The position numbers were made by a program, and so were the translations under genes. Source: Pseudoalteromonas haloplanktis ATCC 14393 (GTDB taxonomy: Bacteria; Pseudomonadota; Gammaproteobacteria; Enterobacterales; Alteromonadaceae). Taken from it: 64,000 nt of DNA. The notes beneath the pieces were generated by a model. It was given only the letters and a program-made list of their open reading frames with translations. It searched no databases and was not told the origin of the DNA. The stretch covers positions 186,001 to 250,000 of the forward strand of contig NZ_AHCA01000001.1 of assembly GCF_000238355.1 (NCBI RefSeq). Reading direction: 5' to 3'. The stretch's first letter is position 1; each line of letters opens with the position of its first letter. This document shows, piece by piece, positions 1 to 8,765 of this stretch.

Positions 1-338
1 ACCAAATTAGCAGCGGTACGTTTTAATTGCTCAACCACCTTCTTCGGGCCTATATCAGCCTCTGCAAGGATAAGATCAGGGTTTAATGACAATATCCCCT
101 CAACGCTTATTTTACGCACATAGCCAATTTGAGGCTGCGTGGTGGCTGCAGCTGGAAAAATACTACTGCTATCAACGCCAACAATACGTTGCTGCTCACC
201 AAGCGCATAAATAACCTCCGTTATTGAGCCCCCTGCAACCACAATTTTTTGTGGATTAAGAGGCTGCGAGCTTGCATGTACGTAACTATTAGTAAGTAAA
301 GTAACGAACGAAATAAGGAATAGTACAAAGGGCTTCAT
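1..338 (-). CDS. hmuT: Heme-type ABC transporter substrate-binding protein (HmuT-like), partial
   Basis: The gene runs off the left edge, so only about 112 N-terminal codons are visible, starting at the ATG at 338. The product opens with a signal peptide (MKPFVLFLISFVTLLTNSYV then HASS), so it should be periplasmic. The following segment reads VVAGGSITEVIYALGEQQ, then IVGVDSSSIFP and the IGYVRK and LNPDLILAEAD stretches. These are typical of the first lobe of HmuT/BtuF-fold binding proteins and closest to heme-binding HmuT. Family role: capture heme in the periplasm and hand it to an ABC permease. A decayed TonB-receptor tail lies just behind its promoter on the other strand, which fits a former heme-uptake locus. 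Substrate is inferred from family resemblance only. Confidence 0.8.
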   Translation of the reverse strand, partial: MKPFVLFLISFVTLLTNSYVHASSQPLNPQKIVVAGGSITEVIYALGEQQRIVGVDSSSIFPAAATTQPQIGYVRKISVEGILSLNPDLILAEADIGPKKVVEQLKRTAANL

Positions 339-389
339 TGTGATCAAATCCAATTTGAAAACAAAAATAATAACAGTTTCTATTTTTAA

Positions 390-512
390 CTTGTAGCTTT
401 ATCTATCACTGATAAGACTCTGGACTCAGGCGTTGAAAGTGTCGGTGTATATACTTTTGGCGCTTATGGTGAACCTCGCAGTTATAGTGCGCAAATAACT
501 TACCAGTTTTGA
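390..512 (+). pseudogene. C-terminal remnant of a TonB-dependent outer-membrane receptor
   Basis: An open stretch of about 40 codons follows a TAA and ends at TGA 510-512. It reads ...LDSGVESVGVYTFGAYGEPR, then SYSAQITYQF. A terminal aromatic residue after alternating polar and hydrophobic residues is the signature of the last beta strand of TonB-dependent receptors. There is no start codon context and no upstream barrel sequence, so this is a leftover of a deleted receptor gene. Because a heme-binding-protein gene lies divergently beside it, the lost gene may have been the matching heme receptor (inference). Confidence 0.55.
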
Positions 513-593
513 TTTACCTGAAACAGCTTTACGCGCTGCAAGTAAGGGCTATACATTTCTAGGAAAGATTTCTAGGAAAAAGAATTACTTCGG

Positions 594-634
594 TGATCGC
601 AGTGATGTAGCTAACATTAACATCACTGCGATCA
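594..634. other. Perfect 15-bp hairpin
   Basis: Bases 594-608 and 620-634 are exact reverse complements around an 11-nt loop. No T run follows directly on either strand, although TTCTTTTT appears about 20 nt beyond the stem on the minus strand. It sits directly after the stop of the minus-strand frame-split remnant, so it may be the old terminator of that gene. Confidence 0.5.
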
Positions 635-795
635 GCCCATAAGGCAAGCCATTATCGATGCCAAAACACCAGTCTCAACAATAGGACCTACAACAATTCC
701 CAGCCTTTGTGCTACTGAGATTGTTCCAGCAGCGGTTTCTGGCTAAATGGAGCATCAGTTTTTTGCACAGTTTCATGGTTGACTAAGTTACTCAT
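632..795 (-). pseudogene. Frame-split small membrane-protein remnant
   Basis: A start codon at 795 is preceded by AAGGAC at good distance. It opens a 27-codon frame (MSNLVNHETVQKTDAPFSQK, then PLLEQSQ) that stops at 712-714. In the neighbouring frame, from about 718 to TGA 632-634, the translation is hydrophobic: ISVAQRLGIVVGPIVETGVL, then ASIMACLMG. Together they look like the polar N-terminus and first membrane helix of a transporter, joined out of frame and cut short. The motif faintly resembles the start of divalent-anion:sodium symporters, but that is a weak guess. A real 27-residue peptide is the alternative. Confidence 0.35.
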
Positions 796-1088
796 TCTCT
801 GTCCTTATGATTGAGGGTATTCCACATTTTTTATACTGCCCCCCGCCTTCAGGGCACATCGCTTTAAAGTGGTTATCGTCTACTGATCCGGTGAGATTTT
901 CGGCATGGGACTTCGAGGATTTTTACCGACAAACAATCAACAATAATTTTTATTCACAGTTTTTTGAAAAAAACCTTTTCTGATTTGTTGTAAATAATTG
1001 ACCTAGAAACCATTCATCGAAATATGTATATTTTTATTCTCTGTTACTTTATAACAGTATTAATGCTGTTTAATAACAAGGAATAAAA
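796..1088. other. Gene-free leader of the S9 peptidase gene
   Basis: No gene is supported here. A possible -35 element TTGACC lies at 998-1003 with TATGTA at 1023-1028, but the 19-bp spacing is poor, so the promoter is only tentative. Short minus-strand open segments at about 800-960 are interrupted by stops and look like further debris. Confidence 0.3.
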
Positions 1089-3113
1089 ATGAAATTACAC
1101 TCCCCTCTTGTACTGTTGGTTGCAGTGAGCTTTTGTGGCGTAGCAGCTCAAGCTGATAATACCTTACAATTAGAAAATGTATTCGACCTTGAATATGCCA
1201 ACCAAATTGAAATGACCAATGATGGTAAAACGGTGTACTTTGTTCGTAATCGCATGGACATAAAATCTGACCGTAAGATCAGTAATATTTGGTCTGTCGA
1301 TAGTAATTCAAAACAACTCCAGCCGCTTACTTCTGGTGTGCACATGGATTATTCACCGGTGCTATCACCTGATGAAACCCGCTTAGCATTTATTTCAACT
1401 CGCGATGGCAGTAGCCAAATTTATGTTAAGTGGCTAAAAACAGGTGCGGTTGCAAAAATTAGTAACCTGACCCAAAGTCCGTCTAGTTTGCAGTGGGCGC
1501 CTAATGGCCGGCAATTACTATTTAGTCAATTTGTTCCTAGTAAAACAGTCTCTCCGGTGAACTTACCTGGTAAACCAGATGGTGCGAACTGGGCTGAGCC
1601 AGCCAAATATATTGATGATGTGTATTATCGTGCTGACGGTGGCGGCTATACAAAACCCGGCTTTCGCCATCTATTTAGTATCGATGCCAATGGCGGTAAT
1701 GCTCGCCAGTTAACCTCTGGGGATTTTGATCATAGCGGCCCGATTAGTTTTGCGAATGAGGGAGATACACTGTATTTTTCAGCAAATCGACATGCTGAGT
1801 TTAGGCTCAAACCAACTAACTCGGAAATTTATCAACTAAGCTTAAAAGACTTACAGATCACTGCAATTACTGATCGAGTGGGACCTGATAACCAACCGCA
1901 AGTTTCTCCCAATGGCCGCTACCTCGCCTACACAGGATACGATGATAAGCAGACCAATTATGAAAACTCTCAGTTATATATTCGCGATTTAGAATCAGGT
2001 GATACCAGTAGTCTAACCGCAGATTTTGACCGTAGTGTTGGCCAAATAAAGTGGGCGGATAACTCCAGTGGTATCTTCTTTAGCTATGCCAGTGAAGGGA
2101 AAACAATGCTTGCTTACCAACCACGCAGCGGCAAACGCAAAGTCATTACTGAACAAATAGGTAGTGTGTCATTTGGTCGCCCATATTCTGGTGGCGATTT
2201 TGATATCAGCGATGACGGCGATGTGGCTGTTACGCTTGCTGATACCCAACGCCCAGCTGATGTCGCCGTCATTAAAAATGGTAAAATGCAACGTTTAACC
2301 AAGCTAAACGACGATGCTCTAGGCAATAAACAACTGGCAAAAGTAGAAGAGATCTGGGTTAAATCGAGCCATGATGGCTTACCTGTTCAAGGTTGGGTAG
2401 CTTACCCACCGGGTTTTGATAGCAGTAAAAAATACCCGCTTATTTTAGAAATTCACGGCGGCCCCGTGGCTAACTATGGCCCGCACTTTAGTACTGAGGT
2501 GCAATTATTTGCGGCAAAGGGAAGTGTAGTTTTATATATGAACCCACGCGGTAGTGATTCATACGGTAAAGAATTTGCACAAACCATCCATCACAATTAC
2601 CCAAGCAATGACTTTGATGACCTAATGACAGGGGTTGATGCACTTATTGCCAAAGGTTTTATTGATGAGTCTAAGTTATTTGTCACCGGAGGCTCAGGCG
2701 GCGGTGTATTAACGGCATGGATAGTTGGTCACACTGACCGCTTTGCAGCTGCTGTGGTTGCAAAACCGGTTATCAATTGGATCAGTTTTGTACTAACTGC
2801 GGACTTCTACCCGTTTTTTGCCGATTACTGGTTCCCGGGTAAACCATGGGATCATATTGAACATTATATGAAACGCTCTCCTATTAGCTATGTGGGTAAT
2901 GTGAAAACACCGACCATGCTATTAACTGGTGAAGCTGATTACCGTACGCCAATTTCAGAGACTGAACAGTTTTACCAAGCACTGAAACTGCAAGGGGTTG
3001 ATACCGCTATGGTTCGTATTCCAGATGCGTCTCATGGTATTACGCAGCGCCCATCAAACTTGATGGCTAAAGTAGCCTATATCCAATGGTGGTTTGATAA
3101 GCACAGTCAATAA
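1089..3113 (+). CDS. Secreted S9 family peptidase (prolyl oligopeptidase/acylaminoacyl-peptidase type)
   Basis: 674 residues with an N-terminal signal peptide ending near VAAQADN, so the enzyme is probably periplasmic or exported. The first ~400 residues contain repeated beta-propeller blade motifs (SPDETRLAFIS, SPNGRYLAYTGYD, WADNSSGIFFSY). An alpha/beta-hydrolase domain follows: HGGP (oxyanion region), MNPRGSDSYG, nucleophile Ser536 in GGSGGG, the acid in GEADYRTP and the His in DASHGI. Domain order and all three catalytic motifs match family S9, subgroup C-like. It should cleave short peptides or blocked N-termini. The start has AAGGAAT upstream. It stands alone, with a 13-bp hairpin just after the stop. 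Specificity cannot be assigned. Confidence 0.92.
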   Translation: MKLHSPLVLLVAVSFCGVAAQADNTLQLENVFDLEYANQIEMTNDGKTVYFVRNRMDIKSDRKISNIWSVDSNSKQLQPLTSGVHMDYSPVLSPDETRLAFISTRDGSSQIYVKWLKTGAVAKISNLTQSPSSLQWAPNGRQLLFSQFVPSKTVSPVNLPGKPDGANWAEPAKYIDDVYYRADGGGYTKPGFRHLFSIDANGGNARQLTSGDFDHSGPISFANEGDTLYFSANRHAEFRLKPTNSEIYQLSLKDLQITAITDRVGPDNQPQVSPNGRYLAYTGYDDKQTNYENSQLYIRDLESGDTSSLTADFDRSVGQIKWADNSSGIFFSYASEGKTMLAYQPRSGKRKVITEQIGSVSFGRPYSGGDFDISDDGDVAVTLADTQRPADVAVIKNGKMQRLTKLNDDALGNKQLAKVEEIWVKSSHDGLPVQGWVAYPPGFDSSKKYPLILEIHGGPVANYGPHFSTEVQLFAAKGSVVLYMNPRGSDSYGKEFAQTIHHNYPSNDFDDLMTGVDALIAKGFIDESKLFVTGGSGGGVLTAWIVGHTDRFAAAVVAKPVINWISFVLTADFYPFFADYWFPGKPWDHIEHYMKRSPISYVGNVKTPTMLLTGEADYRTPISETEQFYQALKLQGVDTAMVRIPDASHGITQRPSNLMAKVAYIQWWFDKHSQ

Positions 3114-3123
3114 CGCTTAAGAC

Positions 3124-3169
3124 TACGAGTTTCGAGCTGCGGGCACTTTGCAGGTACTCGAAGCTCGTA
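3124..3169 (+). other. Hairpin downstream of S9 peptidase
   Basis: Arms 3124-3136 and 3157-3169 pair over 13 bp with one mismatch and a 20-nt loop, 10 nt after the stop codon. No T run follows, so it is a possible RNA 3' end or stabiliser rather than a standard intrinsic terminator. Confidence 0.4.
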
Positions 3170-3179
3170 GCCAATATAC

Positions 3180-3196
3180 TGTAAACCCCCTTTACA
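3180..3196. repeat. Dispersed 17-bp palindrome, copy 1
   Basis: TGTAAACCCCCTTTACA: arms TGTAAA/TTTACA around five Cs. Perfect arms, intergenic, 66 bp after the S9 peptidase gene. The same element recurs seven more times in the window. Confidence 0.8.
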
Positions 3197-3256
3197 CGCC
3201 AATAATGTGAGTAACTCCTTACATACTTAAAAAGTATCGGACTTTGCGCATAAAGT

Positions 3257-3393
3257 GAGTTAGTAAAATTTCGGTTTATGACATTTTTAGGTCTTTGAGT
3301 TGGTAAAAAATCGGTTTGAGTCACTGTTTATGGCGTTTGAGTTGGTAAAAAAGTGGTTTGTAGTTGCCGCGAGTTAGTAAAAAATCGGTTTAT
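3257..3393 (+). repeat. Four degenerate 22-24-bp direct repeats
   Basis: Copies at 3257-3279, 3297-3320, 3339-3360 and 3371-3393 share GAGTTRGTAAAA then TCGGTTT. The first three are spaced 40 and 42 bp apart with partly similar spacers; the last is 32 bp on. The block lies in the 527-bp gap between the S9 peptidase and aceA, which has no supported gene. Function unknown. Confidence 0.7.
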
Positions 3394-3538
3394 ATTTTTG
3401 TTTCAATGCCTAAAAACGCCACTAAATATTAATTTTTGTGCCTGTAACATCAAAAAACAGCCCTATTTTACGTGTAAATAGGCTTTCAGCCTTTAGTTAA
3501 TAAAACTCTGATCCATAATAATGATAAAAAGTAGCAGC

Positions 3539-3582
3539 TAGTTAAATACTGATCTGTACTTAGTTAAATACTGATCTGTACA
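3539..3582 (+). repeat. Tandem duplication of a 22-bp unit
   Basis: TAGTTAAATACTGATCTGTA occurs twice head to tail (3539-3560 and 3561-3582), differing only at the last base of the unit. It abuts the aceA terminator on the distal side. It is most likely a recent slippage duplication. Confidence 0.75.
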
Positions 3583-3584
3583 CA

Positions 3585-3609
3585 TTAAAAAAGGGCCCTA
3601 AAGCCCTTT
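3585..3609 (-). terminator. Intrinsic terminator of aceA
   Basis: Read on the minus strand, AAAGGGC pairs with GCCCTTT around a 6-nt loop and a T tract follows. It lies about 30 bp past the aceA stop codon. Confidence 0.75.
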
Positions 3610-3640
3610 GTAACATTGTTGAGTTGGAATAACCTGAAAC

Positions 3641-5242
3641 TTAAAACTGATTCATGGTGTTTGCTTCACCACCGGCTTTTAGGGCATTTTCACCTGAGAA
3701 GTACTCTTTATGTGTATCACCGATATTCGACCCAGCTAAGTCTTGATGCTTCACTGACGCCTGCTCACGACGGATTTCTTGACGCTGAACGTCACGTACA
3801 TAGGCCAACATACCTAAGTCACCAAAATAACCTTCAGATAGAATATCAGTACTTAATGCAGCAGTATGATAAGTAGGTAAGGTAATCAAGTGATGGAAAA
3901 TCCCCGCTTCTCTTGCGCCATCGCGTTGGAAGTTTTGTACCAATACATCAGCGGCTTTAGCAAGTTCAGTGTTATCCATTTCTGGCGCCATGAGTGCTTT
4001 GTTATCATCAAGACTTGGGTAAGCTGAAAGGTCTTTACCTTCATCAAGCCATTGTTGATAAACTTGCTCACGGAATTTCAGGGTCCAGTTAAATGATGGT
4101 GAATTGTTATAAACCAATTTAGCATCGGGTACTTGCTCCTTAACGCGATTAACGAGTTCAGCAATTTGTTTAACATGTGGCTTTTCTGTCTCAATCCATA
4201 ATAAGTCAGCGCCTGATTGCAAGCTGGTTACGCAGTCAAGCACCACACGGTCTTTTTCTGTGCCTTCACGAAATTGATACAGGCCATTCTCAAGACGTGT
4301 TGGCTTACATAATTGGCCGTTCAGCTTCATTGCTGTATCGCCTTCGTTTAAGTCTTCTACCCCATTAATTGGCGTAGTTTCTAGGAATGCATTGTATTGG
4401 CTCGCTAAATCCCCTGGAGTTTTTGATACTGGTACCTTTTGTGTCAGGCTCGCACCAAGTGAATCTGTACGCGCTACAATAATCCCGTTATCGATACCCA
4501 GCTCTAAAAATGCGTAACGTACCGCATTAATTTTTGCTAAAAAGTCTTCGTGCGGTACGGTTACTTTACCAGCCTGATGGCCACATTGCTTGGCATCAGA
4601 CACTTGGTTTTCAATTTGAATTGCACACGCCCCTGCTTCAATCATTTTTTTAACAAGTAGATAAGTGGCTTCTTCATTGCCAAAACCGGCATCAATATCG
4701 GCAATAATTGGCACCACATGGCTTTCAAAATTATTGATTTTATCAAGTACGGCTTGTACGTCACCACCGCTTGCTTTTGCGTTATCAAGATCTTTAAATA
4801 AGTGATCAAGTTCTCGAGCATCTGCTTGCTTTAAAAAAGTATAAATTTCTTCGATTAGCGCCGGCACTGACGTTTTTTCATGCATACTTTGATCTGGTAA
4901 CGGGCCAAATTCAGAGCGAAGCGCCGCCACCATCCAACCACTTAAATATACGTAGCTGCGCTTTGTGGTTTTTTGATGACGTTTAATTGCCATCATCATT
5001 TGTTGTGCAGTGAATCCATGCCAGCAGCCAAGTGATTGCGTGTATTGGCTCGTATCGGCATCATAAGCGGCCATGTCTTCACGCATAATGTCTGCGGTAA
5101 ATTGTGCTATTTCTAACCCTGTACGAAAGCGGTTTTGTAAACGCATACGACTGGCATATTCAGGGTTAATAGCTTGCCAGGTTTTACCTTGCGCTTGACA
5201 AAGTGTTGCTAAAGTATCTGTTTCACGTTGATAAGTAGTCAT
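3641..5242 (-). CDS. aceA: Isocitrate lyase, long form
   Basis: 533 residues, matching the long bacterial isocitrate lyase class rather than the ~430-residue E. coli type. Reaction: isocitrate to succinate plus glyoxylate, the first glyoxylate-shunt step, in the cytosol. The active-site loop reads AKQCGHQAGK with Cys220 (KQCGH in place of the more familiar KKCGH, as known in long forms). Other family blocks are PIIADIDAGFGNE, IIVARTDSLGA and NNSPSFNW. It is transcribed away from malate synthase across a 254-bp shared control region, so both shunt enzymes are likely co-regulated for growth on acetate or fatty acids. A terminator follows. Start chosen at MTTYQRE, with AAAGGAT upstream. Confidence 0.96.
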   Translation of the reverse strand: MTTYQRETDTLATLCQAQGKTWQAINPEYASRMRLQNRFRTGLEIAQFTADIMREDMAAYDADTSQYTQSLGCWHGFTAQQMMMAIKRHQKTTKRSYVYLSGWMVAALRSEFGPLPDQSMHEKTSVPALIEEIYTFLKQADARELDHLFKDLDNAKASGGDVQAVLDKINNFESHVVPIIADIDAGFGNEEATYLLVKKMIEAGACAIQIENQVSDAKQCGHQAGKVTVPHEDFLAKINAVRYAFLELGIDNGIIVARTDSLGASLTQKVPVSKTPGDLASQYNAFLETTPINGVEDLNEGDTAMKLNGQLCKPTRLENGLYQFREGTEKDRVVLDCVTSLQSGADLLWIETEKPHVKQIAELVNRVKEQVPDAKLVYNNSPSFNWTLKFREQVYQQWLDEGKDLSAYPSLDDNKALMAPEMDNTELAKAADVLVQNFQRDGAREAGIFHHLITLPTYHTAALSTDILSEGYFGDLGMLAYVRDVQRQEIRREQASVKHQDLAGSNIGDTHKEYFSGENALKAGGEANTMNQF

Positions 5243-5496
5243 AATAAAAAATCCTTTGAACGGGTTAATCTAAATAATAAGTGTGTGAGAGAGGCTAAAG
5301 AGCTCATGCTCCGTAGCGCTTAAATCAACATTAGGCCGTTTTTTCAGATTTAGTAAATTTATAGTTATTATGCTGGCTATATATTTTATGAATGACTAAA
5401 AAGCATGCAAATCACTTTATTTGCGTTATGGTTGCAACATGTACAATTTAATTGCGTGATAATTTAAATATCATAACCGTTTAAAGGATACCGATC
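5243..5496. promoter_or_regulatory. Divergent control region of aceA and glcB
   Basis: This 254-bp AT-rich region must hold both promoters. The clearest element is an 18-bp inverted repeat GCAAAT-N6-ATTTGC at 5407-5424, a candidate operator. The glcB ribosome site AAAGGA is at 5483-5488. I could not match a HexR, FadR or IclR consensus with confidence. Confidence 0.45.
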
Positions 5497-7674
5497 ATGA
5501 CTCTCACACACAGCCAATATGGATTAACGGTCAATAACCAATTAGCCGACTTTATTAACCAACAACTACTGCCGGGCACAGGAATAAACGAACAACATTT
5601 TTGGCAAGGGTTTGCCAGTATTATTGATGATTTAAGCCCTATTAACCGCCAGTTACTTGTTAAACGTGAAGACCTTCAACACCAGATTGACAGCTATCAT
5701 AGTACTCACAAACACTGGGATGCAGAGCACTATCAACAGTTTTTAACTGATATCGGCTATTTGGTTGCTGAGCCTGCTGATTTTTGCATTGAAACTGATA
5801 ATGTAGAGCCAGAAATAGCCATAATGGCTGGCCCACAGCTCGTTGTGCCGGTTAGTAATGCACGCTTTGCGCTAAACGCAGCAAACGCTCGCTGGGGCTC
5901 GTTATACGACGCTTTATACGGCACTGATGTACTAAGTGAAGACGATGGCGCTGAAAAAGGCAGCACTTATAACCCCGTTCGTGGTTTTAAAGTAATGGCC
6001 TATGCAAGACAATTCTTAGATAAAGCTATCCCCCTTGAAAATGGCTCACATATTGAAAGTACCAACTATTCGGTTGTCAATGGGCAGCTTTTCATCACCT
6101 TACGAGATAGTTCGCAAACAGGGCTAAAACAACCAGCCCAACTCGTTGGTTTTCAAGGTGAAGCTCAAAACCCAACCGCTATTTTGTTGATCAGCCACGG
6201 CCTGCACATTGAGCTACAAATAGATCATAACCACCCTATTGGTAACGCCGACAAAGCGGGGTTAAAGGATGTGGTGCTTGAAGCTGCATTAACAACCATT
6301 ATGGACTGTGAAGACTCAGTTGCGGCTGTTGATGGTGAAGACAAAGTACAGGTTTACCAAAATTGGCTTGGTTTAATGAAAGGCACATTGGTTGAATCAT
6401 TCACTAAAGAAGGTAAAACCATTAAGCGCTCACTGGCTCCAGATCGCCACTACAGTGGGATTGACGGCCAATCATTAACCTTAAAAGGCCGCAGTATGAT
6501 GTTTGTGCGTAATGTAGGCCACTTAATGACAAATCCTGCAATACAAGATAGTCAAGGCCGCGATATTTTTGAAGGCATCATGGATGCAGTGATCACTGTC
6601 ACTGCCGCTTTGCATGATTTACAAGGCAATAGTCCTGTAAAGAACTCCAGCGCAGCTAGCATTAATATTGTAAAGCCAAAAATGCATGGACCAGAAGAAG
6701 TGGCCTTTACCAATACCCTTTTTAGCCGTGTAGAGCAACTTCTACACCTACCTAGAAACACAATAAAAATGGGGATCATGGATGAAGAACGTCGCACATC
6801 AGTAAACTTAAAAGCATGCATTGCGGCCGCCAAAGAACGCGTTGTCTTTATAAATACTGGCTTTTTAGATCGTACCGGGGATGAGATCCACACCTCAATG
6901 TTTGCAGGTGTGGTGCTTCCTAAAGCAGCAATTAAACAACAACCATGGATAGCAGCGTATGAAGATCGCAATGTAGATATTGGCTTACAAACAGGTTTAA
7001 GTGGTCGCGCACAAATAGGTAAAGGAATGTGGCCAATGCCCGATAAAATGGCGCTAATGATGGAGCAAAAAATCGCTCACCCGCAATCTGGAGCAAATAC
7101 GGCTTGGGTGCCCTCCCCTACTGCGGCTACCTTACATGCGATGCATTACCATGATGTAGATGTATCTGCTTGTCAAAAAGCCATTTCACAACGCCAGCAA
7201 GCAAGCTTAACGCAATTACTAACCCCCCCCTTGCTGGCAGATGTAAGCACATTAAGCAAAGAAGATATTCAAGCCGAGCTTGATAATAATGCGCAAGGTA
7301 TTTTAGGTTACGTGGTGCGCTGGATTGACCAAGGCGTAGGGTGCTCTAAAGTGCCAGACATCAATCATATTGGTTTAATGGAAGATAGAGCCACCTTACG
7401 TATATCAAGCCAGCATATGGCTAACTGGTTGCATCATGGCGTGTGCACGCAAGCGCAAATAGAGAGCACCATGGCAAAAATGGCAAAAGTCGTAGATGGT
7501 CAAAATGAAGGTGATACAGGGTACGTAGCTATGGCTGGTTCTGAGCAAAGTTTAGCGAACAGCATTGCTTATCAAGCCGCGCTAGCCCTTGTATTAGAAG
7601 GGGTTAAACAACCTAGTGGTTATACTGAACCATTATTGCATGCGTTTCGTATAAAGTTTAAAGCGCAACAATAA
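5497..7674 (+). CDS. glcB: Malate synthase G
   Basis: 725 residues, the usual length of the monomeric G isoform (about 720) and clearly longer than the A isoform. Reaction: glyoxylate plus acetyl-CoA to malate, the second glyoxylate-shunt step, cytosolic. Family blocks visible in order: [16 protein letters not shown], the [18 protein letters not shown] metal and active-site block, [16 protein letters not shown] with the catalytic Arg, [14 protein letters not shown], the [15 protein letters not shown] block, and [18 protein letters not shown] towards the C-terminus. Well-placed AAAGGA precedes the ATG. It is divergent from aceA and followed by a strong intrinsic terminator, so the shunt pair forms a self-contained unit. 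Confidence 0.96.
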   Translation: MTLTHSQYGLTVNNQLADFINQQLLPGTGINEQHFWQGFASIIDDLSPINRQLLVKREDLQHQIDSYHSTHKHWDAEHYQQFLTDIGYLVAEPADFCIETDNVEPEIAIMAGPQLVVPVSNARFALNAANARWGSLYDALYGTDVLSEDDGAEKGSTYNPVRGFKVMAYARQFLDKAIPLENGSHIESTNYSVVNGQLFITLRDSSQTGLKQPAQLVGFQGEAQNPTAILLISHGLHIELQIDHNHPIGNADKAGLKDVVLEAALTTIMDCEDSVAAVDGEDKVQVYQNWLGLMKGTLVESFTKEGKTIKRSLAPDRHYSGIDGQSLTLKGRSMMFVRNVGHLMTNPAIQDSQGRDIFEGIMDAVITVTAALHDLQGNSPVKNSSAASINIVKPKMHGPEEVAFTNTLFSRVEQLLHLPRNTIKMGIMDEERRTSVNLKACIAAAKERVVFINTGFLDRTGDEIHTSMFAGVVLPKAAIKQQPWIAAYEDRNVDIGLQTGLSGRAQIGKGMWPMPDKMALMMEQKIAHPQSGANTAWVPSPTAATLHAMHYHDVDVSACQKAISQRQQASLTQLLTPPLLADVSTLSKEDIQAELDNNAQGILGYVVRWIDQGVGCSKVPDINHIGLMEDRATLRISSQHMANWLHHGVCTQAQIESTMAKMAKVVDGQNEGDTGYVAMAGSEQSLANSIAYQAALALVLEGVKQPSGYTEPLLHAFRIKFKAQQ

Positions 7675-7703
7675 CTCCCCTTCGAGTTTGTTAGTGTCAT
7701 ATT

Positions 7704-7728
7704 GCCAGCCTTCGGGCTGGCTTTTTTT
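7704..7728 (+). terminator. Intrinsic terminator of glcB
   Basis: GCCAGCC and GGCTGGC pair around a TTCG tetraloop, followed by seven Ts. A textbook rho-independent terminator 30 bp after the glcB stop. Confidence 0.92.
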
Positions 7729-7784
7729 GCTTAAATTTCCTTTTAACCATCACTCACATGAATAGCCAACATTCAGTAACCAAC

Positions 7785-7811
7785 AAAAAAGCGCATTAAA
7801 AATAATGCGCT
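7785..7811 (-). terminator. Intrinsic terminator of the yebC-like gene
   Basis: On the minus strand AGCGCATTA pairs with TAATGCGCT around a short T-rich loop and is followed by a run of Ts. It is positioned 63 bp past the stop of the minus-strand gene. Confidence 0.85.
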
Positions 7812-7873
7812 TTCAGTGATATCTTCACCACCGCGAATAATCTTATTATCGCGAGGTAAACTCGCAGCTACCC

Positions 7874-8599
7874 TTAACTAATCACCGTGGCGTTGTGATA
7901 AACATTTTGTACGTCATCACAATCTTCAAGCATGGTAATAAACTTTTCGAAATTGGCGATGTCATCTGCATCGGTAATTTCTACATGGACTTGCGGTACA
8001 AAGGTGATTTCATCAACTTCAAAGTTAATGTCTGCAAATGCATCTTCTAACGCAGTTTTTGCTTTGTAATACTCTGTGTGCGGTGCAAATACCGACACTT
8101 TACCCTCTTCGACTTCAACGTCTGTCACATCCACATCGGCCATCATTAAGGCCTCGAGCACGACTTCGTCATCATCACCTGCAAAACCTAAAACAGCTAA
8201 ATGATCAAACATATGAGCAACACAGCCTGGAGTGCCTATTTTCGAGTCTGTTTTAGTAAATGGTAAGCGCACATCTTTAATAGTACGATTTGGATTATCC
8301 GTTAAACAATCAACAATCACCATGCAATTTCCTGGGCCATAACCTTCGTAACGGGCAGGTGAATAATCTTCCCCCGCACCGCCGGCCGCTTTTTCTATTG
8401 CTTTCTCGATTACATGCGCAGGAACTTGATCTCGTTTGGCACGTTCAATTAAACGTTTTAGAGATTGGTTTACTTCTGGATCTGGTTCACCATTTTTTGC
8501 AGCGACGTAAATTTCTTTGCCGTATTTAGAATTAACTTTAGTTTTCGCATTGGCTGTTTTTGCCATGGCGTTTTTACGGACTTCAAATGCTCTGCCCAT
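7874..8599 (-). CDS. YebC/PmpR-family regulator (YeeN-like paralogue)
   Basis: 241 residues covering the full YebC/TACO1 fold. The family signature is seen in [24 protein letters not shown] sequence at 28-48, [34 protein letters not shown], and the acidic C-terminal VQNVYHN motif. The N-terminus ([20 protein letters not shown]) lacks the WANIKH block of canonical YebC and resembles E. coli YeeN. Known roles in the family are transcriptional regulation and, for TACO1-like members, relief of ribosome stalling at proline stretches. Which applies here cannot be told. GAGG lies 6 nt before the ATG. Monocistronic with its own terminator. Confidence 0.9.
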   Translation of the reverse strand: MGRAFEVRKNAMAKTANAKTKVNSKYGKEIYVAAKNGEPDPEVNQSLKRLIERAKRDQVPAHVIEKAIEKAAGGAGEDYSPARYEGYGPGNCMVIVDCLTDNPNRTIKDVRLPFTKTDSKIGTPGCVAHMFDHLAVLGFAGDDDEVVLEALMMADVDVTDVEVEEGKVSVFAPHTEYYKAKTALEDAFADINFEVDEITFVPQVHVEITDADDIANFEKFITMLEDCDDVQNVYHNATVIS

Positions 8600-8765
8600 C
8601 TTATGCCTCTATTGGAAACTCGATATTGACGCTATTTTAACAATTCACGCTGTTTTCAGCTAGTGATTAAATGACTGCAAAATTACAATTTGATATTTAA
8701 TTTTTAATGACTTGGGTTTAATAAAAGTAAAACAACACGCTATTTAACATAACCTGTTAAATTCA

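Noticed and set aside
3257-3393. Possible CRISPR array
   Set aside because: Repeats are degenerate, spacers vary from about 10 to 20 bp and resemble each other, and no cas gene is present.
3616-3876. 86-codon plus-strand ORF overlapping the end of aceA
   Set aside because: Antisense to conserved isocitrate lyase C-terminus and crosses its terminator side.
5425-5460. HexR-type site in the aceA-glcB promoter
   Set aside because: The CAATTTAATTG core is only loosely palindromic and does not match the TGTAAT-ATTACA pattern.
6552-6971. 139-codon minus-strand ORF inside glcB
   Set aside because: It lies wholly antisense to conserved malate synthase sequence and shows no family motif; a shadow frame.
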